Positions 19,011 to 28,047 of a stretch of DNA of 64,000 nucleotides are shown piece by piece (positions within the stretch are counted from its first letter, which is position 1; every line of letters starts with the position of its first letter). The stretch is from positions 310,001-374,000 of the forward strand of contig NZ_LR882982.1 of assembly GCF_904831005.1 (NCBI RefSeq). Direction: 5' to 3'. The notes below the pieces were generated by a model. It did no database searches. It had not been told where the DNA came from and was given only the letters and a program-made list of their open reading frames with translations. The position numbers were made by a program, and so were the translations under genes. Source of the stretch: Microbacterium hydrocarbonoxydans. GTDB lineage: Bacteria > Actinomycetota > Actinomycetes > Actinomycetales > Microbacteriaceae.

Positions 19011-19829
19011 ATGAGCACGATGACCGAGGCGTCACCGGACGCACAGGACGAGAATCCCCGCTCGACCGCATCCTCGAGGCCCCGCCCCTCGTGGTGGGTC
19101 AAGCTCGTCGCCTTCGCGGCGTGCCTGCTGACGCTGTGGCATATCGGTGCGTCCTTCCTGTGGATCGCCCCGTACTCCGCGTTGCGGGAGATCCCCACGC
19201 AGGAGGTGCTGGCGGGGTACATGCTGCCGATGTTCGGACAGTCCTGGAGCGTGTTCGCCCCCGAGCCCATCAACGGCGACTACCACTTCAACGTCCGGGC
19301 GGTCATCGAGAAAGACGGAGAAGAGGTCGAGACGGGCTGGGTCAGCGCGACCGATGTCGAGCTCTCGATGATCCGCTACAACCTCTTCCCGCCTCGCGCC
19401 GGCATCCAGTCCACCGAGGTCGCGAGCGGTCAGATGGGCGCGTTCAACAAGCTGAACGAGCAGCAGCAGGCCGTGGTGGCGCTCGACTTCGCCGAGGACG
19501 ACTGGCAGGACTGGATGGTCCGCTCATTCGATGAACTCGAAGGCGACAACCCGTCGACCGAGGCGTACATGGCCGAGGAGCGACTCTCCACGGCCTATGC
19601 CACCCAGGTCGCGTATGCGATCTGGGGCGCGGATGCCGTGGTCAAGGTGCAGTACCGGGTGAGTCGGCAGAACGTGGTCCCGTACGCCGACCGGAACGAC
19701 CCCGGGGCACAGCGGCCCGACCCGACCTTCTCGACCACGGGGTGGCGTTCCCCTATAGAAGAGGAAGGGCAGAGTCGCGAGAACTTCGCGAACACGTTCC
19801 GCAGCCAGTTCGAGAGGACCCAGCCGTGA
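19011..19829 (+). CDS. DUF5819 family membrane protein
   Basis: A 272-residue protein with one N-terminal membrane segment (about residues 28-52, KLVAFAACLLTLWHIGASF) and a soluble extracytoplasmic domain containing the family hallmark around MFGQSWSVFAPEP-INGDYHF. ATG 19005 is also in frame, but GAGAAGG lies eight bases before ATG 19011, which fixes the start. Its stop overlaps the GTG of the HTTM gene; the DUF5819/HTTM pair is a recurrent actinobacterial arrangement. Function unknown; the pairing suggests one membrane complex. Confidence 0.85.
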   Translation: MSTMTEASPDAQDENPRSTASSRPRPSWWVKLVAFAACLLTLWHIGASFLWIAPYSALREIPTQEVLAGYMLPMFGQSWSVFAPEPINGDYHFNVRAVIEKDGEEVETGWVSATDVELSMIRYNLFPPRAGIQSTEVASGQMGAFNKLNEQQQAVVALDFAEDDWQDWMVRSFDELEGDNPSTEAYMAEERLSTAYATQVAYAIWGADAVVKVQYRVSRQNVVPYADRNDPGAQRPDPTFSTTGWRSPIEEEGQSRENFANTFRSQFERTQP

Positions 19830-21010
19830 GCGCGCCGACGAAGACCACGTCGAAGTCTGCGGCCGAGACTCCGGCGACGTCGACGCGGGAAGATGCGGGG
19901 TCGACGAAGTCAGGCGCTCCTGCAGCCGCCCCCGACACGCAAACGGTCTCGTTCCCCGTCAGAGTCCTCACGTTCCTGTCGTCGATGATCGGCGGCCTGT
20001 GGGCCATGGTCCTCACGGCGATCGATCGCATCTCCGCGTTCGTGGGCGACTGGCTCTTCAACGGCAAGAAGGCGCTGTACGGTCTCGCCGTGACGCGCAT
20101 CCTGTTCGGAGTCACCGCGATCGGCCTGCTCGCATCGAACTTCAGCACTCGTCTGTACACGTTCGGTTCGGGTTCGGCGTGGAACGGTGAGCTCGCCGAA
20201 CCCGTCAGCGACTTCCCGAAGATCTGGCTGTTCAGCGCCTTCCACGCGGCGATGGGGAACGACGTCCTCTATACCGCGCTGTATCTGCTGCTGGGCGTGC
20301 TGGCCGTGCTGTTCGTGCTCGGCTGGCGCTTCCGCATCGTCCTCCCCGTCTTCTTCTGCCTCTGGGTCGGTTTCATCGAGGCGAACGACATGGTCGGCGA
20401 CCAGGGCGACAACATGTTCCGCATCGCGCTGTTCCTGCTCTTCTTCGCCGATCCCGCCGCACGATGGTCGCTCGACGCCAAGCGGCGGGCCAAGAGCGGT
20501 GACTGGTTCCCACCGAACAGCCAGCCGGCGCTGCTGGGCACCATGTTCCACAATCTCGCACTCGTCGCGCTGACCGCACAGGTGTGCTTCGTCTACGCCT
20601 CCGGCGCGCTGTTCAAGGCCGGGGGCGAGCCGTGGAAAGAGGGGTACGCGGTCTACAACCCGCTGCAGACCGCGCGCTTCGGCACCTGGCCGGTGCTCAG
20701 CGATCTGGTGACGGCGTGGGGACCGATGGTGGTCGTCGCGAGCTGGGGCTCGATCATCCTGCAGGTGGCGTTCCCGCTGATGCTGCTGACGCGTCCCACC
20801 CGACTTCTCGGCCTGCTCGGCATCCTGTCGTTCCACATCGGCATCGCGGTGCTCATGGGTCTGCCCTGGTTCTCGCTCACCATGATCGCGATCGACTCGA
20901 TCTTCATCCGTGACCGCACCTGGTCGAGGCTCAGCGCGGGCACCGTACGGCGGTGGAATGCCGCGAAGCGCCCGGCGATGAGTGAGGCACCGCCGGGGAC
21001 TGTGGCCTGA
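19826..21010 (+). CDS. HTTM domain membrane protein
   Basis: A 394-residue protein with about seven hydrophobic segments from residue 45 on, in the HTTM (horizontally transferred transmembrane, vitamin K-dependent carboxylase-like) layout: GLAVTRILFG, GDQGDNMFRIALF with acidic/polar residues in helices, and paired aromatic motifs. The N-terminal 40 residues are Ser/Thr/Ala-rich and probably disordered. The GTG at 19826 overlaps the DUF5819 stop (GTGA) and has AGAGGA upstream; a longer in-frame start at 19742 lies inside the neighbour and is rejected. No enzymatic activity is assigned; bacterial HTTM proteins are mostly uncharacterised. Confidence 0.85.
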   Translation: MSAPTKTTSKSAAETPATSTREDAGSTKSGAPAAAPDTQTVSFPVRVLTFLSSMIGGLWAMVLTAIDRISAFVGDWLFNGKKALYGLAVTRILFGVTAIGLLASNFSTRLYTFGSGSAWNGELAEPVSDFPKIWLFSAFHAAMGNDVLYTALYLLLGVLAVLFVLGWRFRIVLPVFFCLWVGFIEANDMVGDQGDNMFRIALFLLFFADPAARWSLDAKRRAKSGDWFPPNSQPALLGTMFHNLALVALTAQVCFVYASGALFKAGGEPWKEGYAVYNPLQTARFGTWPVLSDLVTAWGPMVVVASWGSIILQVAFPLMLLTRPTRLLGLLGILSFHIGIAVLMGLPWFSLTMIAIDSIFIRDRTWSRLSAGTVRRWNAAKRPAMSEAPPGTVA

Positions 21011-21130
21011 CGACAATCGGTCGCGAAGACAGGGTCGGGCCGCGTTGGAGGATGCCCACAGGCGACTTCCCGCCTCGTTGTGGCAGACCTACCATGAAAG
21101 CATCCCTACTTCTCTCTGAGAGGAATGCAC

Positions 21131-23206
21131 ATGGTCGACGCTGCTGTCCGTCCGAAGAAGACGACTCCCGCTCCCGGTTCCCCCGACGCTTCCGATGCCG
21201 CGCTGCAGGTCGACGTCGCCCAGGTCACCGAGCTGCTGCTCGGCACGTGGGCCGATACGCGCCGCGAAGCCCGTGAGCTCATCAAGGACTCGGCGTTCTG
21301 GCGCGACGATCAGCTGGGCAAGGACGAGCACCGCGAGCGCGTGCTGAGCCAGCTGCACCTGCTCGTCGAGAACAAGGCCGTGCACAGGGCGTTCCCCAAG
21401 TCGCTCGGGGGCGAGGAGAACAACGGCGCGAACATCGCCGGGTTCGAGGAGCTCGTGGTCGCAGACCCGAGCCTTCAGATCAAGTCGGGCGTGCAGTGGG
21501 GGCTCTTCGGCTCCGCGATCCTGCAGCTGGGAACCGCCGAGCACCACGAGAAGTGGCTGCCCGGCGTCATGGATCTCTCGATCCCCGGCGCGTTCGCGAT
21601 GACCGAGATCGGCCACGGCTCCGACGTCGCGGCCGTCGGCACCACCGCGACCTATGATCCCGAGGCCGAGGAGTTCGTGATCAACACCCCGTTCCGCGGC
21701 GCCACCAAGGAGTACCTCGGCAACGCGGCGCTGCACGGTGTCGCGGCGACCGTGTTCGCCCAGCTGATCACGAACGGGGTCAACCACGGAGTGCACTGCT
21801 TCTACGTGCCGCTGCGCGGAGACGACGGGGTCGACCTCCCGGGGATCGGGCGTGAGGACGACGGCCTCAAGGGCGGGCTCAACGGGATCGACAACGGGCG
21901 GCTGTCGTTCGATCAGGTGCGCATCCCTCGCACGAACCTGCTGAACCGATACGGCGACGTCGCAGCCGACGGCACGTACTCGAGTGCGATCGACAGCCCC
22001 GGTCGTCGGTTCTTCACGATGCTCGGCACGCTGGTGCAGGGGCGTGTCTCGCTCGACGGCGCAGCCTCATGGGCGTCTGCGCTCGGGCTGAAGATCGCGA
22101 TCACCTATGCGACCCAGCGCCGCCAGTTCGACGGAGCCGATGGGCAGGAGGTCGTGCTGATGGACTACGGCAAGCACCAGCGCCGGCTCTTCCCCCGTCT
22201 CGCCACCACCTACGCTCAGATCTTCGCGCACGACGAATTCCTGCAGAAGTTCGACGGTGTCTTCTCGGGTCGCATCGACACCCCGGCCGACCGCGAAGAC
22301 CTCGAGACTCTGGCCGCGGCACTCAAGCCTCTCTCGACCTGGCATGCGCTCGACACTCTGCAGGAGGCGCGCGAGGCCTGCGGCGGGGCGGGGTTCATGT
22401 TCGAGAACCGTCTCGTCGGCCTGCGCGCCGACCTCGACATCTACGTCACGTTCGAGGGCGACAACAACGTGCTGCTGCAGCTGGTCGGCAAGCGCCTGCT
22501 CACCGACTACGCCAAGCAGTTCACGGGCAAGGATGCCGCGGCGCTCGCGAAGTTCGCGGTGGGGATGACCGCAGGCAAGGTGTTCCACGGAGCCGGCCTG
22601 CGCCAGTTCGGGCAGTCGGTCGTCGATCTGGGGCAGGTCGCCCGCTCGGTCGAGAACGGTCTGCGGGAGGAGCAGCAGCACCAGCTGCTCGCCGAGCGCG
22701 TGCAGCAGATGGTGGCCGATGTGGCCGGTCGGCTGCGTGCGGGCGGGAAGGACAAGGCGCTCGGCGCGCGGCTCTTCAATGAGAACCAGGCGGAGCTCAT
22801 CGAGGCTGCCCGAGCGCACGGCGAACTGCTGCAGTGGGAGGCGTTCACCGACGCCGTCCATCGTGTCGACGACGCTGACACCAAGAAGGTGCTCACGTGG
22901 CTGCGCGACCTGTTCGGCCTGCAGCTGATCGAGAAGCACCTCGCCTGGCACCTCATCCACGGACGCCTCTCGACGCAGCGTGCGGCGGCGGTCTCGCGGT
23001 ACATCGACCGTCTCTGCGCGCGGCTGCGTCCCTACGCTCTCGACCTCGTCGACGCGTTCGGCTACGAGCCGGAGCACGTGCGCGCACCGATCGCCTCGGG
23101 TGCTGAGAAGCAGCGTCAGGATGAAGCTCGGGCGTACTACGCCGAGCAGGCAGAATCCGGCGCCGCGCCCGTGCAGGAGAAGGCGCTGAAGAAGTCGAAG
23201 CGCTGA
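21131..23206 (+). CDS. Acyl-CoA oxidase / acyl-CoA dehydrogenase family enzyme
   Basis: A 691-residue FAD enzyme of the acyl-CoA oxidase size class (ordinary dehydrogenases are about 400). The central region has the flavin/substrate motif FAMTEIGHGSD and then GATKEYLGNA. The oxidase-like C-terminal half contains TFEGDNNVLLQLVGKRLL and an extra helical domain. It would form the 2,3-double bond of acyl-CoAs in fatty-acid breakdown, passing electrons to oxygen or to an acceptor. ATG 21125 is in frame, but GAGAGGA seven bases before ATG 21131 favours that start. It is a single gene closed by a strong terminator. Confidence 0.9.
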   Translation: MVDAAVRPKKTTPAPGSPDASDAALQVDVAQVTELLLGTWADTRREARELIKDSAFWRDDQLGKDEHRERVLSQLHLLVENKAVHRAFPKSLGGEENNGANIAGFEELVVADPSLQIKSGVQWGLFGSAILQLGTAEHHEKWLPGVMDLSIPGAFAMTEIGHGSDVAAVGTTATYDPEAEEFVINTPFRGATKEYLGNAALHGVAATVFAQLITNGVNHGVHCFYVPLRGDDGVDLPGIGREDDGLKGGLNGIDNGRLSFDQVRIPRTNLLNRYGDVAADGTYSSAIDSPGRRFFTMLGTLVQGRVSLDGAASWASALGLKIAITYATQRRQFDGADGQEVVLMDYGKHQRRLFPRLATTYAQIFAHDEFLQKFDGVFSGRIDTPADREDLETLAAALKPLSTWHALDTLQEAREACGGAGFMFENRLVGLRADLDIYVTFEGDNNVLLQLVGKRLLTDYAKQFTGKDAAALAKFAVGMTAGKVFHGAGLRQFGQSVVDLGQVARSVENGLREEQQHQLLAERVQQMVADVAGRLRAGGKDKALGARLFNENQAELIEAARAHGELLQWEAFTDAVHRVDDADTKKVLTWLRDLFGLQLIEKHLAWHLIHGRLSTQRAAAVSRYIDRLCARLRPYALDLVDAFGYEPEHVRAPIASGAEKQRQDEARAYYAEQAESGAAPVQEKALKKSKR

Positions 23207-23227
23207 GGGCCGTTCGCACCTCGCATC

Positions 23228-23261
23228 ACGCGGGCCGGGATCGTGCGATCCCGGCCCGCGT
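23228..23261 (+). terminator. Perfect 15-base stem-loop terminator
   Basis: ACGCGGGCCGGGATC (23228-23242) and its exact inverse (23247-23261) enclose a GTGC loop, 22 bases after the acyl-CoA oxidase stop and well before the alcohol dehydrogenase start. Confidence 0.85.
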
Positions 23262-23338
23262 CGTGCGCGGTCAGCTGCCGCAGGGGCGACGCGGGTAGTG
23301 TCGTCCTGCCCCACTCGAATCGACCCGAGGAGTCTGCG

Positions 23339-24385
23339 ATGACCCGCGTACACGCCTATGCCGCCCCCAGCGAAGCCGCACCGCTCGAGAAGACCGTCAT
23401 CGAGCGCCGCGAGCTCGGCCCGCACGACATCCTGATCGACATCGCCTTCGCGGGCATCTGCCACTCCGACATCCACACGGTTCGCGGCGACTGGGGGCCG
23501 CAGAGCTACCCGCTCGCTCCCGGTCATGAGATCGCCGGAATCGTCGCGGCCGTCGGGTCGGACGTCACCCGGCATGCGGTCGGCGACCGCGTCGGAGTCG
23601 GGTGCCTCGTGAACTCGTGCGGCGAGTGCCGCAACTGCCTGCGCGGTGACGAGCAGTTCTGCTCGAACGGCGCGATCTTCACCTACGGCAGCCCCGACCG
23701 CGACGGCAGCGTCACACAGGGCGGCTACTCCGAGCAGGTCGTGGTGACCGAGGCGTTCGTCGTGCGTATCCCGGATGCGCTCGCACTCGACGTCGCGGCT
23801 CCACTGCTGTGCGCGGGCATCACCACCTACTCGCCGCTGCGGCACTGGAACGTCGGTCCCGGATCCCGAGTCGCCGTCGTCGGGCTCGGGGGTCTCGGAC
23901 ACATGGGTGTGCAGATCGCGCACGCACTGGGTGCCGAGGTGACCGTGCTGTCGCAGACACTGAACAAGAAGGACGACGGCCTGCGTCTCGGCGCCGACAA
24001 CTACTTCGCCACCGCAGACAAAGACACCTTCCGCTCGCTGCGGAACTCGTTCGACGTCATCCTCAACACGGTCAGTGCGCCGGTCGACCTGCGCTCGTAC
24101 CTCGGGCTGCTCGACGTGGGCGGATCGATGGTGTGCGTCGGCGCCCCGGCCGAGCCGCTGCCCGTCAACGTGTCTTCGCTGATCGGCGGTCGGCGCTCGC
24201 TGGCAGGGTCCAACATCGGCGGAATCCGCGAGACGCAGGAGATGCTCGACTTCTGCGCCGAGCATGGCATCGCGGCCGAGATCGAGGTCATCACCGCGGC
24301 TCAGATCAACGAGGCGTACGAGCGGGTGCTGGCGTCTGACGTGCGGTACCGCTTCGTGATCGACGGGTCGACCTTCGCGGACTGA
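23339..24385 (+). CDS. Zinc-dependent alcohol dehydrogenase (cinnamyl-alcohol dehydrogenase-like MDR)
   Basis: A 348-residue medium-chain dehydrogenase. The catalytic-zinc ligands are visible in GICHSDIH (Cys near residue 40) and GHEIAG (His near 63), and the structural zinc loop has four cysteines in [15 protein letters not shown]. The Rossmann loop is GLGGLGHMG (near 182-190). The overall pattern fits the NAD(P)-dependent YahK/CAD group acting on aldehydes and alcohols with broad specificity. ATG 23339 has GAGGAG seven bases upstream; the longer reading frame from 23243 overlaps the terminator and is rejected. Stand-alone gene. Confidence 0.93.
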   Translation: MTRVHAYAAPSEAAPLEKTVIERRELGPHDILIDIAFAGICHSDIHTVRGDWGPQSYPLAPGHEIAGIVAAVGSDVTRHAVGDRVGVGCLVNSCGECRNCLRGDEQFCSNGAIFTYGSPDRDGSVTQGGYSEQVVVTEAFVVRIPDALALDVAAPLLCAGITTYSPLRHWNVGPGSRVAVVGLGGLGHMGVQIAHALGAEVTVLSQTLNKKDDGLRLGADNYFATADKDTFRSLRNSFDVILNTVSAPVDLRSYLGLLDVGGSMVCVGAPAEPLPVNVSSLIGGRRSLAGSNIGGIRETQEMLDFCAEHGIAAEIEVITAAQINEAYERVLASDVRYRFVIDGSTFAD

Positions 24386-24541
24386 GCGGAGCTGTCAGTC
24401 GGCATCCGCTCGGCGGCGCCCGGTCGGTGTTCTTCGGGATGCTGGAACGGTGGCCTGGTGTTCCGGAATATGCTTCTGATCGGGTATTAAGTCGGCGATT
24501 TTGGCCGTGTGAATGTCGGTGGTGGCGGGTTGGATGGGGTC

Positions 24542-26164
24542 ATGCCCACCCGCACTCGTGCTCTTCTCGACCAGGCTGCCTCTTGCCTGGACGAGGTGCT
24601 GTCCGGCGCCGGGTTGGTCGAGCTGTCCGATGCGGAGCGCATTGATGTTCTCGTCACTGCGGGGGCGGCATTTCGGCGAGTGGAAGCGGTCGTCATCGAG
24701 GCACTCGCGACCGCTGCTCTGACGCCCACGGATCTGGCTCACGCGGCGGGGTGTCGCACGGAGAACGAGTTGTTGCAGCGGACGCTCCTGACCGACGTCC
24801 CTGGGGCGACACGGTTCGGGAAGGTCATGGAGCGGGTGCATCGGGACGTGAGCCTGGTCTCCGGTGACCGGCTCCCGGCGCGGTGGCCGGCGTTGCGGGA
24901 GGCACTGCTCGAGGGGGCGCTGACGGTCGAGGGGTTTCTGGCGGCGGTGGGGCCGGTGGAGAAGTGCGCCGACCGGATCACTCTCGAGGAACGCCTGGTG
25001 GCGGATGAGTTCCTTGCGGATCAGGCGCGGGGGGTGCGGGATGCGGATGCGGGGCCGGAGGCGCCGCGGGGTCCGAAGCCGACGCCGGCGGATCTGCATA
25101 TCCTCGCGCAGGCTCTTGCAGCGCTGTTGGATCCCGATGGCGCGGAACCCGAGGATGAGAACGCGCAGCACCGTCGGGGTGTGACGATCGGGCGGGTGAA
25201 GAACGGGCTCCGATCGATCCGGGGATGGCTGTCTCCCGAGGTCGCCGCGCAGGTCGAGGCGATCTTCGACGCGATCAACAACCCTGCCCGCGCCGGGGCG
25301 CCTGATCCGGGAGTCAGATTCAGGCCGACCGGCGGAAGCGACAGTGATCGGGACGTCGACGTCGACGTCGATGGAGGTGCGGATGTCGACTCGGATGCCG
25401 ATCTCTCGGACCGCGATGACTCTCGCGGTGGGTTCGATCCCGCAGCGGAAGGTATCCCCGACAGCACAGACCGGTTCAACTGCGACCCGCGGGCCGTGAT
25501 CGACCCGCGCACCGCCGACCAGAAACGGCACGACGCGTTCGCCGCGGCGATCAGCATCGCGGCCCGCCATGCGACGATGCCCACGATCGGGGGTGCTGCC
25601 CCCACCCTGGTCGTCACCATCGACGCGAAAGACCTCGCGAACGGCACCGGGTGGGCGCGGCTCCCCGGTGCCCACGGGCACCCCTTCGCGCATGCCCCCG
25701 CACGCGTCGCCGCGCAGACCGGCTGCACCGGCACCATCCAACGCGTGATCCTCGACGAGGGGCGCATCATCGGGATCAGCACCACCCAGCGGGTCTTCAC
25801 CGCCCACCAACGCCGCGCGATCATCGCCCGCGACCACGAATGCCTCATCCCCGGATGCCACACCCCCGCATCCTGGTGCGAGATCCACCACGTCACCGCA
25901 CACGCCCACGGCGGACCCACCCACACCGACAACGGCGTCCCCCTCTGCTACCACCACCACCGATCCCTCGACGGATCCGGGTGGGAGATCCGCATGACCC
26001 GAGGCATCCCTCACGTCAGAGGACCCGCCTGGTGGGATCCCCACCAGCACTGGCACACCCCGAACCCCAGCCTCCTCACCTCCAGGCTCCCCCCACCCAT
26101 CCGTCCCACACCCAAGCGCGCTGCACGCAGTCGACCGAACCACGCGACGGCACGTGCCGGATGA
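24542..26164 (+). CDS. 13E12/DUF222-family HNH endonuclease-like protein
   Basis: A 540-residue protein with an N-terminal DUF222 region (to about 330) and a C-terminal HNH nuclease motif: CLIPGCH, then WCEIHHVTAHAHGGPTHTDNG and CYHHH, giving the zinc cysteines and the HH...N...H active-site pattern. This family (the '13E12 repeat' proteins of mycobacteria) occurs in many near-copies in actinobacterial genomes and may be mobile or phage-linked; its role is not established. An Asp/Val-rich low-complexity insert (around residues 273-296) separates the two parts. ATG 24542 is preferred over the GTG at 24509. No inverted repeats or direct target repeats were recognised around it. Confidence 0.9.
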   Translation: MPTRTRALLDQAASCLDEVLSGAGLVELSDAERIDVLVTAGAAFRRVEAVVIEALATAALTPTDLAHAAGCRTENELLQRTLLTDVPGATRFGKVMERVHRDVSLVSGDRLPARWPALREALLEGALTVEGFLAAVGPVEKCADRITLEERLVADEFLADQARGVRDADAGPEAPRGPKPTPADLHILAQALAALLDPDGAEPEDENAQHRRGVTIGRVKNGLRSIRGWLSPEVAAQVEAIFDAINNPARAGAPDPGVRFRPTGGSDSDRDVDVDVDGGADVDSDADLSDRDDSRGGFDPAAEGIPDSTDRFNCDPRAVIDPRTADQKRHDAFAAAISIAARHATMPTIGGAAPTLVVTIDAKDLANGTGWARLPGAHGHPFAHAPARVAAQTGCTGTIQRVILDEGRIIGISTTQRVFTAHQRRAIIARDHECLIPGCHTPASWCEIHHVTAHAHGGPTHTDNGVPLCYHHHRSLDGSGWEIRMTRGIPHVRGPAWWDPHQHWHTPNPSLLTSRLPPPIRPTPKRAARSRPNHATARAG

Positions 26165-26202
26165 ACACCCCCGGTGTCCGAGCCTGTCGATACGGTGAGA
26201 GC

Positions 26203-26769
26203 ATGACGTCTCTCACCATCGGTCCCGACGATCGCGCGCGCTGCGCCTGGGTGGGCGACGACGCAGAATACCGCCGCTACCACGACGAAGAGTGGGGCAC
26301 GCCTCTGCGCGGCGACAGAGCGCTGTTCGAGAAGATGGCGCTCGAGGGGTTCCAGGCAGGGCTGTCCTGGATCACGATTCTGCGCAAGCGACCGCACTTC
26401 CGCGAGGTGTTCGCAGGATTCGACGTCGCGGCGGTCGCGGAGTTCGATGAGAGCGACGTCGAGCGGCTCATGACAGACGCCGGCATCATCCGCAATCGGG
26501 CCAAGATCGAGGCGACGATCGGCAACGCGCGCATCGTCCGCGGGATGGCCGAGGGTGAGCTCGACGAGTTGATGTGGTCCTTCGCGCCGACGCCAGGAAC
26601 CCGGCCTGCGACCCTGCTCGATGTTCCGGCCGTGACTCCCGAGTCGACCGCCATGAGCAAAGAGCTGCGACGGCGCGGCTTCCGTTTCGTGGGGCCCACC
26701 ACCATGTACGCACTCATGCAGTCGACGGGCATGGTCGACGATCACGTCGTCGGCTGCTGGCGCGGCTAG
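26203..26769 (+). CDS. tag: DNA-3-methyladenine glycosylase I
   Basis: A 188-residue base-excision repair enzyme that removes 3-methyladenine. Family landmarks are all present: RCAW near the start (zinc Cys), YHDEEWG, the glutamate-bearing LFEKMALEGFQAGLSW, ILRKR, the RFVGPTTMYALMQ segment and the C-terminal zinc ligands in DDHVVGCW. Length and order match E. coli Tag (187 residues). The ATG at 26203 lies 38 bases after the HNH stop. Possibly co-transcribed with the HNH gene, but functionally separate. Confidence 0.95.
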   Translation: MTSLTIGPDDRARCAWVGDDAEYRRYHDEEWGTPLRGDRALFEKMALEGFQAGLSWITILRKRPHFREVFAGFDVAAVAEFDESDVERLMTDAGIIRNRAKIEATIGNARIVRGMAEGELDELMWSFAPTPGTRPATLLDVPAVTPESTAMSKELRRRGFRFVGPTTMYALMQSTGMVDDHVVGCWRG

Positions 26770-26913
26770 CGCGACGCACCAGATCGCGTCGACGAGCTCC
26801 CGCCGTGCGGCACGCTCGACCGCGGATATACTCGGTGACCGGGGGGAACGCCTTGCGCGTGGCGTCAGGCTCAGCACGGCGCGGTCTCCCTGCACCGACC
26901 GTGAGGAGCATGA

Positions 26914-28047
26914 GTGGCCACGCGCATGGCATCGACCCCGCCGACGTTGGCGGGCTACAGCTACGTGCGCCCTCTCGGCTCCGGCGGTTTCGCCGACGTC
27001 TTCCTCTATGAGCAGGACATGCCGCGCCGCGTCGCCGCTGTGAAGGTGCTGCTGGCCGACGCGGTCAATCCCGAGGTGCTGCGCACTTTCAACGTCGAGG
27101 CCGACATCTCCGCACGACTCAGCGCACACCCCTCGATCGTCACGATCTATCAGGCCTCGATCTCGGCTGACGGACGTCCGTACTTCGCCATGGAGTACTG
27201 CCCCGACACGATGAGCGCGCGCTACAAGAAGGCTCCGCTGTCGCTGACCGACGTGCTCGACACGGGAGTGCGCATCGCGGGCGCTCTCGAGACCGTGCAC
27301 CGCGCCGGTCTGCTGCACCGTGACATCAAACCGTCGAACGTGCTGATCAACTCCCTCGGGGCGCCTGTGCTCGCCGACTTCGGCATCGCCGCCGCCGTCA
27401 TCGACGAAGGCGACGGAGAGACGATCGCCATGTCGGTACCCTGGAGCTCACCCGAGGTCCTGCAGGAGCGGGTGACGGGATCCGTGCCCAGCGAGATCTG
27501 GAGCCTCGGTGCCACTCTCTACACGCTGCTCGCCGGTCGTAGTCCGTTCGAGCGCGCCGATCGCGGGTCCAACTCGCGCGACCAGCTGACCGACCGCATC
27601 ATCAAGGCGCGGTACACGGCAGTGCCGATCGGCGGAGTCCCGCCGATCATCGATGACATCTTCGCGACAGCCATGCAGCGTGACCCCGCCAAGCGGTTCG
27701 CGAGCATGGCGGAGTTCGCAGAACGCCTGCGGTGGGCGCAGTACGAGCTCGGCATCCACCCCACCGCCTTCGAAGCCGCCTCGGCGGAGTGGGCGGCTGC
27801 AGCGCCGGTGAGCTTCTCCGACTCCGCGCCCCGCGGCCCCGTCATCACGACCGTCGCCCCCGATTCCCGGCGCGCAGCCCGAGCCGCTCGCCCTCACGCC
27901 GCTCCACGTGACCGCGACGACCTCCCGTCGACGCCGCGGACGAAGACTCGCTCGCCCTTGGTCGCGGGCGTGATCGGAGCGGTCATCGGAGCCGCGGTCC
28001 TCGGTGGCGTCGGCGTCGCAGCCCTGTTCATGACGGGAGTCCTGTGA
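26914..28047 (+). CDS. Membrane-anchored Ser/Thr protein kinase (PFNA cluster, Pkb2-like)
   Basis: A 377-residue Hanks-type kinase. The domain (about residues 13-275) has the glycine loop GSGGFADVF, the ATP-binding Lys in AAVKVL, the catalytic HRDIKPSNVLI and the DFGIA magnesium motif, so it should be active. A basic, disordered linker leads to a single C-terminal membrane helix (about 349-375) with almost nothing outside, so there is no PASTA-type sensor. GTG 26914 has GAGGAG five bases upstream. The stop overlaps the next gene. By position it is the pkb2 counterpart of the bifidobacterial PFNA cluster. Likely targets are the Thr motifs in the FHA and small membrane proteins of this operon (inference). 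Confidence 0.92.
   Translation: MATRMASTPPTLAGYSYVRPLGSGGFADVFLYEQDMPRRVAAVKVLLADAVNPEVLRTFNVEADISARLSAHPSIVTIYQASISADGRPYFAMEYCPDTMSARYKKAPLSLTDVLDTGVRIAGALETVHRAGLLHRDIKPSNVLINSLGAPVLADFGIAAAVIDEGDGETIAMSVPWSSPEVLQERVTGSVPSEIWSLGATLYTLLAGRSPFERADRGSNSRDQLTDRIIKARYTAVPIGGVPPIIDDIFATAMQRDPAKRFASMAEFAERLRWAQYELGIHPTAFEAASAEWAAAAPVSFSDSAPRGPVITTVAPDSRRAARAARPHAAPRDRDDLPSTPRTKTRSPLVAGVIGAVIGAAVLGGVGVAALFMTGVL

Noticed and set aside
16972..19071. A 699-residue minus-strand frame of Arg, Gly and Cys
   Set aside because: It is the complement of the Ala/Ser/Asp repeat region; composition comes from the repeats. The plus-strand frame has signal peptide, repeats and LAXTG signal.
22067..24265. A 732-residue minus-strand frame spanning the acyl-CoA oxidase and alcohol dehydrogenase genes
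   Set aside because: It crosses a perfect terminator hairpin and two well-supported genes and shows no domain pattern.
24384..24411. Terminator after the alcohol dehydrogenase (GAGCGGA ... TCCGCTC)
   Set aside because: Only a 7-base stem with a 14-base loop, no T-tract; too weak to list as a feature.
24542..26164. Calling the HNH gene region an insertion sequence
   Set aside because: No terminal inverted repeats or target duplications are visible on either side, and the family is usually annotated as stand-alone genes.
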